From positions 1 to 64,000 of the forward strand of contig CAYRVX010000002.1 in NCBI GenBank assembly GCA_964427875.1: a DNA stretch of 64,000 nucleotides. The letters are read 5' to 3'. This DNA is from CAYRVX01 sp964427875. GTDB lineage: Bacteria; Planctomycetota; Phycisphaerae; SM23-33. The notes beneath the pieces are model-generated. The model did not search any database and was not told where the DNA came from. It saw nothing but the letters and a program-made list of their open reading frames with translations. Shown piece by piece: positions 1-8,800 of this stretch. How positions within the stretch are numbered: position 1 is the first letter of the stretch; each line of letters begins with the position of its first letter. The position numbers and the translations under genes were made by a program.

Positions 1-167
1 TTGCCGTGCCCCGACAGGTCGCCGTAGCCCTGGTCGTCGGTCAGCACGAGGACCACGTTGGGGCGCCTGCCGCGGCTTTCCGCCCCGGCGGATGCGCGGG
101 TCCGCGGCATCGCCATCGCTGCTACGCCGAGCCCGGCCGCTTTGAGGAAGCTTCTTCTCGTCATCAT
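1..167 (-). CDS. Sulfatase, N-terminal fragment (cut by window edge)
   Basis: This is the first 55 codons of a sulfatase; the rest lies beyond base 1. The protein starts MMTRRSFLKAAGLG, a twin-arginine signal, and then enters the sulfatase N-terminal block RRPNVVLVLTDDQGYGDLSG, where the two aspartates bind the catalytic calcium. The family hydrolyses sulfate esters, often on sulfated polysaccharides, after formylglycine activation of a Cys or Ser that lies outside the window. A purine-rich GGGAAAGGG sits upstream of the double ATG. The Tat signal and the exported carbohydrate genes at the other end of the window fit a planctomycete-like organism. The substrate cannot be told from this fragment. 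Confidence 0.88.
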   Translation of the reverse strand, partial: MMTRRSFLKAAGLGVAAMAMPRTRASAGAESRGRRPNVVLVLTDDQGYGDLSGHG

Positions 168-295
168 CGTGCTGCTGCCCTTTCCCGCGGCGTGTTTCAG
201 CTTGGGATTGCCGCGGTCATTTCCTTCACGTCTTCCGGTCCTCTGTGTCGTTGGAGGACGAGTTCCGGGGATGCACACGTCCACGGGGCATGCCG

Positions 296-1729
296 TCAGT
301 TGTGAACCCACTTTCCCTCCGCGGCGCGTTCCGCGCCGGCCGGGGCCAGGCGAAGCTGTCTGCGGCAGGAGCCGCAGGAGTAGACGCGCATGTTCTCGGG
401 GGTCGCCAGGCGCACGGCGCCCTTGCCGGCCAGGTCAACCAGCACGAAGCCCCTCCCCACCCCGCCGATCTGGACGGCCGTCCGCCCGTCGGGCAGGCGC
501 GCCGCGCCGCCGACCCGCCTGCCGTCGGGCGGCACCCAGCTCCAGACCTCCCGCCCGTCGGCGGTGAGCTCGACGACGCCGCAGGCCGACAGGTTCACGA
601 TCAGCAGGTTGCCGTTGGGCAGCCTCTGGGCGTCGCGCACGTGTCCGAGGCCGGTCCTTCTCCAGACCGCCTTGCCGACCGTGGTGATCTCGCGGACCTC
701 CCCGTCAATCGAGCAGAGCAGCGTGTTCCCGTTGGGCAGGCGCTGGGCCGAACAGACGTGCACCGGCCCGTACACGTGCTCCCAGACGATGCGCTTCCCC
801 GCCGGATCGATCTCGACAACGCGGCGGGCTCCGAGGTCGATCAGCAGCGTGTTGCCGTTCGGCAGACGCGTTACGTCCCTGACCGCCGTGGAGAACGGCA
901 CGTCCTTCGCGCGCCAGACCACCTTGCCGTCGGGGTCGTATTCCTCCAGGATGACTTGTTTGCTCTCGTACGTGCCGACCAGGATGTTGCCGTTGGGCAG
1001 GAGGTCGGCGCCGTAGAACCGCTTGGGCACCTTCCGCGCCCAGATGGCCTCGCCGTCCAGGCCGAAGAGAAACGCCCGGGAGGTGTACGGATCCCAACAG
1101 AACACACCGCCCACCCGGCGCCCGGCTGCGGCGGCGGCGAAGTCGAAGTCGGCGCGGCCGGCGTTCCACCACGCGGCCCACCTCGCGGCCGCGGCGCGGC
1201 GCTCGCTGGCCGGGGCGTGCGCGTTGTAGCCGAACTGCCTGCCCGTGATGCGCCGCACGCCGTACTCCGCCACGCGGCGGATGCGCTCGTCCTCGTGACC
1301 GAGCAGCCTCACGAGCGAATCGACCGCCGTCCTGTCCCTCTTGCCGGCGAGGAGATCGAGGGCCTCGTTCAGGACCGCCCCGCAGTTCTCCTGTAAGGCC
1401 TTGTAGGCCGCCAGCAGTTGCTGGGCCCGCGCGGCCACCTCGGGGTCGGGGCTTGCGGCGGCCTGCTCGACCAGCGGCGCCACCTTGGCCCCGATCCGCA
1501 GCAGCTCCTTCGACGCGGCGCCGCGCACCGCCCACCTTTCGCTGCCGAGGTCGGCCAGGAGCTTCCAGGCTTGGCGGCGAGCCTCCGGCCGCAACGGCGT
1601 GGGCTCGACCAGCTCCTTGAGGAACGCCTTGGCGACCGATGGATCGCCGCCGAGCGGCCCGGCCGCCGCGCAAACGGTCGCCGCGAAGACCGCCGCCGCC
1701 GCGATCGCCTTCCGGCAGAATCGCTTCAT
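296..1729 (-). CDS. Exported HEAT-repeat / beta-propeller protein
   Basis: A 477-residue protein with a Sec-type signal (about residues 1-23), then a helical HEAT-like part (about 30-165) and a C-terminal beta-propeller built from repeated RLPNGNTLL-type blades (LLPNGNIL, RLPNGNTL twice, RLPNGNLL, RLPDGRTA). Such blades occur in PQQ-like and arylsulfotransferase-type propellers, but I see no catalytic signature, so the role is unknown. The reading frame is open far upstream. The ATG at 1729 is chosen because GGGAGG lies 8 bases before it and the signal peptide starts there. It probably acts outside the cytoplasm. The C-terminal segment carries a CGSC motif. Confidence 0.75.
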   Translation of the reverse strand: MKRFCRKAIAAAAVFAATVCAAAGPLGGDPSVAKAFLKELVEPTPLRPEARRQAWKLLADLGSERWAVRGAASKELLRIGAKVAPLVEQAAASPDPEVAARAQQLLAAYKALQENCGAVLNEALDLLAGKRDRTAVDSLVRLLGHEDERIRRVAEYGVRRITGRQFGYNAHAPASERRAAAARWAAWWNAGRADFDFAAAAAGRRVGGVFCWDPYTSRAFLFGLDGEAIWARKVPKRFYGADLLPNGNILVGTYESKQVILEEYDPDGKVVWRAKDVPFSTAVRDVTRLPNGNTLLIDLGARRVVEIDPAGKRIVWEHVYGPVHVCSAQRLPNGNTLLCSIDGEVREITTVGKAVWRRTGLGHVRDAQRLPNGNLLIVNLSACGVVELTADGREVWSWVPPDGRRVGGAARLPDGRTAVQIGGVGRGFVLVDLAGKGAVRLATPENMRVYSCGSCRRQLRLAPAGAERAAEGKWVHN

Positions 1730-1881
1730 GTCGCACACCTCCCTCCCGTACGGTCCGCCCGCAGCCCGCGGTCGTCCGGCGACCGATAAGCGCAGGCCGA
1801 ACGATACCACTACTTTACACCAAAGGGGCCGGGCGGGAGAGGGAATTCCCTCTGAACCGGGGTCTCCGGATGAAGCCGAGG

Positions 1882-2181
1882 CTACGTCTCCGACGCCGGC
1901 AGGAGGGGCAGGACGTTGCTCAGGCGGCTGATGTCGTAGAGCGCCCTGGCCTTGCCCCTCAGGCCGATGATCCGCAGGTCGCGGCCGCGCTCGAGAAGCT
2001 CCCGCCGCAGCAGGACCAGCCTCGCCAGCGCAGCCGTGGACGTGTGCGTGGTCTCGGCCAGGTGGATGTATACCAGCTCCCACGAGCTGCGGGCGAAGAT
2101 CCGCCGGGCCATCGTGCAGGCATCCCCATAGCTGAGGTATCTGTTCTGAAACAGGATTGCTCTCGTCGCGCCGGCCACCAT
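1882..2181 (-). CDS. STAS-like (anti-sigma antagonist type) protein
   Basis: A 99-residue protein whose middle and C-terminus (helix TSTAALARLVLLRREL, strand DLRIIGL, then a short helix and NVLPLLP) fit the STAS fold of anti-anti-sigma factors and related regulators. The start at 2181 is preferred over an in-frame ATG 42 bases upstream because AGGGAG lies 8 bases before it. The phospho-acceptor serine of classical SpoIIAA proteins would fall near the TSTA stretch. It is divergent from an ECF sigma factor whose start is about 140 bases away, so a regulatory link is possible, but that sigma factor has its own zinc-finger anti-sigma downstream. STAS assignment is by pattern only. Confidence 0.6.
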   Translation of the reverse strand: MVAGATRAILFQNRYLSYGDACTMARRIFARSSWELVYIHLAETTHTSTAALARLVLLRRELLERGRDLRIIGLRGKARALYDISRLSNVLPLLPASET

Positions 2182-2319
2182 GCACGCACTCCCTGCTCGC
2201 CCCCGCTGGTAGGAATCCACCACGGGTGAGTCTGTGCGCCGAATCCCGCCCTCCAGGGCAGTGCCCGCCTGGCGGGGATGGGGCGAAGCGACAAGCGGAT
2301 CGCCGGCTGCGGGCCGTCA

Positions 2320-3003
2320 ATGACGGCGCCTCTTGACCTAACTGACGCAGCGGTCTACGGTACGGCTGCCCGAGAAGCGATTGGGAAAGAAGGATTGGCT
2401 CGCCGAAGCGCAAATACCGAACCCGAACGCGGGCGCGATGACGAACTGCTGGCCGCCGTGCGGGCGTTCCAACGCGGCGAGCGGGGCGGCTTCGACCGGC
2501 TTTACGGGCGATTGTGGGGGCCGCTCGCCCTACGCGCCTCGCGAATGGGCCTCAACCCCCACGAGGCCGAAGAGGTCACCCAGCGGACCCTCGTGCGGGT
2601 GTATCTTTACGCGGCCCGCGCCTCGTTCGAGAGGCCCGAGCAGTTCTGGGGGTGGGTGTATACCATCGCGTCCCGGGAGGTCTACAAGCTCTGGCGGAAG
2701 AAGCGCCCGGACGTGGTCTGCCAGGAGGCCCTGGAGGTGTGGGCGTCGTCGTCGGCCGACCCGTCGCCGAGCCCCGCCTCGGCCGCCGCGTCGGCCGAAG
2801 CCCTCGCCCACGTCGAGCAGTGCATCTCGACGCTCGAGGAGGAGGATCGCATGGTCCTTCTGGGGGTCCTCGTCGGCGGGCTGACGTTTCGCGGGGCGGC
2901 CAAGGCGCACGGCCTGAGGCTGGGGCAGCTCAAGCACCGCTACGAAAGGGCCCTCCGGAAGGTCCGGGACTGCATGCGGACCAAAGGTCACGACGTGGAG
3001 TGA
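2320..3003 (+). CDS. ECF-type sigma-70 family RNA polymerase sigma factor
   Basis: A 227-residue group 4 sigma factor. Region 2 runs through the RLYGRLWGPLALRASRMG and EEVTQRTLVRVY stretches (core binding and -10 recognition) and continues into FWGWVYTIASREVYKLWRKK. Region 4 is the helix-turn-helix around LTFRGAAKAHGLRLGQLKHR near the C-terminus, followed by a basic helix. A long acidic/Ser-Ala-Pro linker separates them. The start is uncertain: an in-frame ATG at 2278 is also open, and neither site has a strong ribosome binding site. The next gene encodes a zinc-finger anti-sigma factor 41 bases downstream, so the two form a regulatory pair. Its regulon is unknown; the caspase gene is convergent and not obviously a target. 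Confidence 0.85.
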   Translation: MTAPLDLTDAAVYGTAAREAIGKEGLARRSANTEPERGRDDELLAAVRAFQRGERGGFDRLYGRLWGPLALRASRMGLNPHEAEEVTQRTLVRVYLYAARASFERPEQFWGWVYTIASREVYKLWRKKRPDVVCQEALEVWASSSADPSPSPASAAASAEALAHVEQCISTLEEEDRMVLLGVLVGGLTFRGAAKAHGLRLGQLKHRYERALRKVRDCMRTKGHDVE

Positions 3004-3044
3004 TCGCCGCGCACAAATGCCGGCAAGGGTGATTGGACAGTAAG

Positions 3045-3881
3045 ATGAGCGAGAACGTGGAGAGCATGATTCGCCGGTGGTGCCGGTCAGAAGGCGGTGA
3101 GCCGCAGCCGCCGGCTCGACCGACCGATCGCTGCCTGACGTTCGATAGGGCCGCCTCGATCGCCCGGTCCGCCGAGCTTCCCGACGGTGCGGCGCGGCAG
3201 CATCTGGCCGAGTGCCCCCGCTGCCGGGAGCTGCTGGCGGACTTCCGCGAGGCGCTGGCCGAGGGCGCGCCGGGGGCAAGCCGTCAACCTCCGGCGTCTG
3301 CGGCCCGCCTTCGCGAGAGCCCGGATGTCCTATCGCGCCCGGTTCGCTACGCCCTGGGCGCCGCAGCGGCGGCGGTCCTGCTGCTGGGCGTCGGCTCGGC
3401 CATCTACCTGAGCACCAGCCCGCCGGGGCCGATCCTCCTGGCGGCGGACGTCGGACTCCGCGACCACATCCTCGCCGGCACGACCCCCAAGAGCGGGCGC
3501 ACATTCGCCACGGGCGACGCGATCATGTTCCGGGTGGACTTCGCCCGGGCCGGCCGGCTGACGCTGATCAACATCGATCCGAACGGCACGATGGACGTCA
3601 TGGACGCGGCCCCGTCCGTGTCGGCCAAGACGGTCGCAACGGGTCTGGGGCCCGGAAGCCACACGGTTGGCCCGTATCGCCTGGTCGGCAGGGGCGGCGA
3701 GGAAACGTTCCTTCTGATCGTCTTCGAGGGGCACGTGCCGGCGGACCGCGCCCGCCTCATAAAGCAGCTCGACGAGGCCTGCGAGAAGGACAGGGACGTC
3801 GAGAAGCTCGTGCGGATGATCCGGAGCTGGCCGGCGGAGGTGAAGGTGATCCGTATCGACCACGTCGCGAGGAAGCAATAG
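3045..3881 (+). CDS. Membrane anti-sigma factor with zinc-finger (ZAS) motif and DUF4384-like domain
   Basis: A 278-residue protein. The cytoplasmic part has the ZAS signature HLAECPRC (His53, Cys57, Cys60), which in this family binds the sigma factor and senses signals through zinc or redox. A single transmembrane helix follows (about 102-122). The remainder, with GDAIMFRVDFARAGRLTLI and DPNGTMDVM, looks like the DUF4384 domain often found with planctomycete and cyanobacterial caspase proteins. It would lie outside the membrane and could be the sensor. An in-frame TTG at 3033 is an alternative start; neither has an ideal ribosome binding site. It sits directly after the sigma gene and ends 61 bases from the convergent caspase gene. 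Confidence 0.8.
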   Translation: MSENVESMIRRWCRSEGGEPQPPARPTDRCLTFDRAASIARSAELPDGAARQHLAECPRCRELLADFREALAEGAPGASRQPPASAARLRESPDVLSRPVRYALGAAAAAVLLLGVGSAIYLSTSPPGPILLAADVGLRDHILAGTTPKSGRTFATGDAIMFRVDFARAGRLTLINIDPNGTMDVMDAAPSVSAKTVATGLGPGSHTVGPYRLVGRGGEETFLLIVFEGHVPADRARLIKQLDEACEKDRDVEKLVRMIRSWPAEVKVIRIDHVARKQ

Positions 3882-3942
3882 CAGGCGGGCGGGGGATCAG
3901 GAGAGGTTTCCCGGGACACGATGATCCGAAGTACGCGAGCCC

Positions 3943-5748
3943 CTATTTGCCTCTCGGCAGTATCGCCAGGGGCAGCTTGCGGTCGTACCGGCCGGAGGGG
4001 TCGGGGTGCTGCTTGCCGCTGGTGGCGGCGGCGACTTTCGAGCGGACGTACTCGACGATCTCCCCGACGTCCACGACGTAGTTCTTGTCGGCGTCGGCCT
4101 CGCCGTTGAGGCCCTTGAGGAGGAAGTGGGTGAAGGCCCCGTGTCCGCCGCCCCACTTCTTGGACTCGTGGCTGAGCTCGCGGACCTCGCTGGCGGTGAA
4201 GATCAGCCGCCCCGCCTGGGCGAGCGCAAGCTGGCGAAGGTACTGGTGAACGGGGTTGTCGCCGTCGCCGCGGACGCCGGCCCCCGGGGAGATCGCCCCG
4301 GCGTGACAGGCGTCGGCGAACACCACGACGCGCTGGGCACGCACGAAGCGACGAAGGGCCGTGTCCATGTCCCACATCGGGAAGGACGTGGATGCGATTC
4401 GCTCCGGCCGGGTGTCGTGGCACAGCATGAAGAAGTTGTCCGTGCCGGTCTGGGGCATGCCGTGACCGGAGAAGAAGATGACCACCAGGTCGTCCTTTTC
4501 GGCCTTTGCGAGGAATTCGAACAGCGCGTGGCGGACCTGACCGGCGGTGGCCTGTTCGTTCAGCAGGCACAGGACGCGCTGAGGCCCGAACCCGCCGGAC
4601 CGCTCGGACCGCAGGAACTCGGTGAACGCCTTCGCGTCGCGTGCGGCGTACTTCAGCTCGGGAAAGACCTTGCCTCCGTGAGCGTATCGACTGATGCCGA
4701 TGACGACGGCCCAGCGTTTCCGGACCTCCGGCGTCGGCCTCTCGCGGGAGACACAGAGATAGGCCACCTCGGTCCGCGCCAGTTCCGCCTGCTGCTTCCC
4801 GTCGGCGTCGCAGACGCTGAGGGCGATCTTCGCCACGCCCTCCTGGAACAGGGCCGTGAAGGCGAACTCCTTGACCGACGGCGCGCTGGTGTCGGTCAGG
4901 GGCACCGTGCCTCCGCGCGTGCCGTTGAGGTCCCACGTCAGCTTGACGGGACGGTCCACGCCGATGACCTGCCCGGCAAGGCGGGCGCTGGGCGCCGAGA
5001 GGATCACCCGGCTGGGATGGCTGATCCGGATCCTCATCCGCCCGCCGACGACGGGGACAACGCCCTTCGCCGTCATGTCGGCCGAGAGGGCCCGCATGAG
5101 AAGGTCGTTGTCCGCCGAGATGCGGTTGGTGACGTCCTCGAGCGTTCGGGTCAGGGCGTAGCCGACCAGCGGGCCGAGCTGGTCCTCGCCGTCGGTCGCG
5201 AGCTTCTCGGGGCAGCGGCTGCAGCAGTGGTAGGTGGCGATTGGCCTGCCCGACGGGCTGAGCACGTCCATCGCCAGCTCGAGGTCCACGTAGCGGTAAT
5301 GGGCCGATCCGCCCAGGAAGGTGTAGATCAGCCCCGTGCCGAGCGTGAGCACCGTTCCGCTGAGGGAGGGGCGGACGTACTGCTTGAGCGTCAGCCTGGG
5401 CCGACACACCAGGTACACGTCGGATGGGCCGCGGGGCGTCTCGGTAACGACGTCCTCAAAGAGCCCGGCGTCGGCAACATACTCACGATACAGGCCCGTG
5501 AAGCGCCGGCCGGTGAGCCAGCGCGGCTTGGCCGAATCGGGGTTCGGACGGTAATCGTTGGTCTCCGCGTCGAGGGTAAACTGGTGACAGGTCAGTTCGG
5601 CCGGCTCGACGACGGCCTGGGCGGGAACGCTCCGCAAGACCGCCAGCGGCGGTCGGAGGACCTCCAGCCCTCTCGATCCGCAGCCGGCGGCGGACAGCAG
5701 ACCCGACGCGGCCGCAAGTTCCAGGAATCTCCGAAGCCTGCGTGTCAT
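3943..5748 (-). CDS. Caspase-fold (peptidase C14) lipoprotein
   Basis: A 601-residue protein with a lipoprotein-like leader ending LLSAAGC (Cys23), a long N-terminal region of unknown fold, a probable beta-sandwich (about 235-335) and a C-terminal caspase-like domain (about 343-595). The catalytic dyad is visible: His429 in FFSGHG and Cys481 in FADACHAG, both in canonical strands. RWAVVIGISRY opens the p20-like domain. The family cleaves after Arg/Lys or Asp and is linked to stress responses or regulated death, but the target here is unknown. If lipidated, it would act at the periplasmic face. The gene is convergent with the sigma/anti-sigma pair. A TATAAG about 60 bases upstream could be a -10 box, but I see no matching -35. 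Confidence 0.85.
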   Translation of the reverse strand: MTRRLRRFLELAAASGLLSAAGCGSRGLEVLRPPLAVLRSVPAQAVVEPAELTCHQFTLDAETNDYRPNPDSAKPRWLTGRRFTGLYREYVADAGLFEDVVTETPRGPSDVYLVCRPRLTLKQYVRPSLSGTVLTLGTGLIYTFLGGSAHYRYVDLELAMDVLSPSGRPIATYHCCSRCPEKLATDGEDQLGPLVGYALTRTLEDVTNRISADNDLLMRALSADMTAKGVVPVVGGRMRIRISHPSRVILSAPSARLAGQVIGVDRPVKLTWDLNGTRGGTVPLTDTSAPSVKEFAFTALFQEGVAKIALSVCDADGKQQAELARTEVAYLCVSRERPTPEVRKRWAVVIGISRYAHGGKVFPELKYAARDAKAFTEFLRSERSGGFGPQRVLCLLNEQATAGQVRHALFEFLAKAEKDDLVVIFFSGHGMPQTGTDNFFMLCHDTRPERIASTSFPMWDMDTALRRFVRAQRVVVFADACHAGAISPGAGVRGDGDNPVHQYLRQLALAQAGRLIFTASEVRELSHESKKWGGGHGAFTHFLLKGLNGEADADKNYVVDVGEIVEYVRSKVAAATSGKQHPDPSGRYDRKLPLAILPRGK

Positions 5749-5886
5749 GATCAGTCTCGCTGGACGCGGGAACGATCTCCGGCGACCCGGCCGGACGACC
5801 CTTATAACCCTTCTCGGATGAGTTCGTGCGCAGAAAATGCCGCTTCGCCGGGCGTCCTTCCCGGAGCCCGCGCAGCCGCGGCTGAG

Positions 5887-8800
5887 TTACTTCGTCGGCC
5901 CGGTGAGATAGCCGCGGCTGGTCAGCAGACGCCGCAGGCGCACGGACAGGGACTCCGCGGGCGCGGTGAAGGCCAGCCGAAAGCCCACGTCGGAGTAGCC
6001 GAAAGCGGCCTCCTTGGCTGCGAGGCGGGCGGGCGTTTCCGGCTTGACCACCGGCGGAGACAGCGCCGAGCCGCCGATCACGTAGAACCGATCCGCCTTG
6101 GCCCGGAAGAACTTCTCGGCGTCCGCGGCGGACTTGACCTCCAGCTTCTCCAGGTCCTCGGCGGCCTGGCAGACAAGCTCCGCGACGTTCCCCACAAGAT
6201 GATGAAACGTCCTGCCCTTATCAGAGTCCACCGTCGCAAACCAGAGGGTCCCGTCGTCGCCGGGCAGGGCCTCGGCCTTCTGCCGTTCGTTCCGCGTCTT
6301 GACGTCCTCGGGCCAGAAGATGCCGCTGTCCGGATAGTACCCGTCGACGAAGCCGCCGATCTCGCCGTCCGAGATAAGGCCTTGTACGTGGTCCTTCTGC
6401 CGCTTCCACGTCTGGTCGCGAAGATTGGGGCTCCCGGCGCCTGCGTCGTGCTTCCGGCGGGCGTGGGCCCATTCCGCGGGGCTGGGCAGCCGACATCCCA
6501 ACATCCTCGCGACGTACACCGCCGCCTGGGGCGAGACGTACTGCACGGGGTGTTTCGATCCCGGCTTGCCGATCCTGGCCCCCTTGAAGTAGAAGACCTC
6601 CTCCTTCCCCTCGTACCCGCGAGGAAGCGGGTGCCAAAGCTCGGTCCTCTCGATCCCCTTTCCGCCGCTCTTCCAGCGCCATGTCTGAGGCCCGAACCTC
6701 TCTTCGCTTCTCATGGCCGCGGAGCCGCCGCACAAGAGCCCGTCGACGTCCGGCCATTTCTTCATCGACGTCACGACGTCGATGAACAGCCCGACCGGCA
6801 GCTCGGTCGTGCAGAGATAGGACGCTTGGCGGCCCGGCGGCTCGATGCGGCTGAAGCGCAGCCGGTGCCGTTCGCCGCCGGAGGTGGTCCAGGCGTACCG
6901 GATGTGGCTGCCGTCGTCTGCGACTTCCGATTTCACGCGGGGCAGGGAGACGCCGGGGCCGGCCTTGGTGAGGTCCACGCCGGAGTCTCGCGCGGCGGTG
7001 ATCTTGGTCATCTCCGCGACAAAGCCGGCGACGGGCGGCTTGGCGCCCACGCCGTCGGGCAGACGGGAGACCGCCGCGAGGAAGCTGCGGATCTCCTTCT
7101 TCACCACCTGGTCGTCGGTGATCTGCGAGCCCAGGACCTTCCGGCGGAAATGGTACAGTCTGAGCCGAAACCGGTTGATGGGCTTGAGCCGGCCGGTGCT
7201 CCCCGAGTCGAGGTAGAAGTCCTTCATGCCCTCGACGGCATCGTCGATCTCCGAGACGTCTCTGTCCCCCTCGATGTATGCCTCCCAGCGACGTCGGGTG
7301 CCCGCGATGAGCTCGTCCTGGAGCTGCTTCTTTCGATCGGCGTCCTTCAGAAGGGCGTAGGCAGCCGCCAGGCTCCGGTGGGCCTGGACCTCGTCGCGGA
7401 ACTCCTCGCTGTTTGCCGGCCAGCCGCGCGGCAGCGCCTCCAGGCGTTTCCAGGCCGCCCGGGCCGCCTCAAAACGCCCCCCGAAGGCCTCGCCGGCCTC
7501 CTGGAGGAGTTGGCGCCGATCCGTCCGCTTCGCGATCTCGCCCAGATGGTCCAGGCGCTTCGTGACGGACTGGAAGACGGATCGGACCCGGGGCTCTTTC
7601 CAGATCGGCCGGCTTCGCCATCGCGCGTACGTCGCGCCGACGGTTGCGTCGGGCCCTTTCAGCTCCTCCTCCAGCGACGCGCCGGCGTCGAGGGCCGCCT
7701 TGATTCCGCTGAACGCGGCGGCCAGCTCGGCCGCCTCCTGGCGCCATCGGTCGAAGTCGCCTCGGAACGACTTCCACTTCGCCTCGAACTCCGCACCGCG
7801 GACAATCTGGTTGTCCCCCCAGCCCAGGATTCCCAGTGCCCGGCTCAGGACGTCCTCGCGCTTGGCGATCAAGGCGCTGTCGGGACCGGAGAGCTCGCGA
7901 ATCCAGTTCTTGTCTCCCCCCTTGTCGGCGAGGGTGATCTGCAGTTCGCTCTCCAGCGAGCCCAGGTCGGCCCGGAGCTTCTTCTCCTTGGCCCTGAGCC
8001 CACCCAGCGCCTTGATCTTCGTGATATCCTTCAGCCGATCCCGCCAGTACCGGTTGATGGCCGCCGAAGTGGTGGAAACGGCGGACGGGAGGCTCTCAAT
8101 ATACGCGGCCACGCCGCCGATGTTGCCGAGAAGGATCTCGTTGGCCTTCTCGTTCAACGCCGTTGCCTTGGGGCCGAACGCCAGCATCGCCTGCTCGATC
8201 TTCTCCTTGTTCGGCCGATCCCACGGAAGCGAGCGGAGCGACTCATACTCCCCGGTGAGGTCCTTGAGCTTCCGTGTGAGGGCGGGGACATTGGGGTCTT
8301 TGTGCTCATCTCTCAGCTTCCGAACGGTCTCAGAGATGGCGGTGAAGATGCCCTGCTGGTTCCGCTTCCACTGCTCGCCTCGCGGATCCAGCGCCTCGCC
8401 GAGGCGCTGGTACTTTTCGCTCTTGATGGCCGCGAGCCATCCCTCGAACAGGTGCCCGCCTTCGAGCTCGTTCGGGTCCGACGGCACGGCCACTGGCGGC
8501 TCCGCGCGGACCATCGCCATGTCCAGGTTGCCCTGCCAGCCGGGGCGGACGTAGGCCACGAGAGGCGAGCCGCTGGCCCGGACCTTCCGCACCCGTTTGG
8601 CCATGTCGTCGAGATCGCTGTCGGCGCCTTCGCCGGCCTCCGTGCGAGTCTCGATCAGCGCGTACTGGCGGAACGTCGCCAGCAGCGGATGCCCGGCCCC
8701 CTCCTTCTCAAGGTGCTCGACCTGTCTCTTCACCTCGTTCCAGGATTTCTCCAGGGCCTCGACCTTCCCCGCGACGGCAACGACCTTGTCCACCTTGCTC

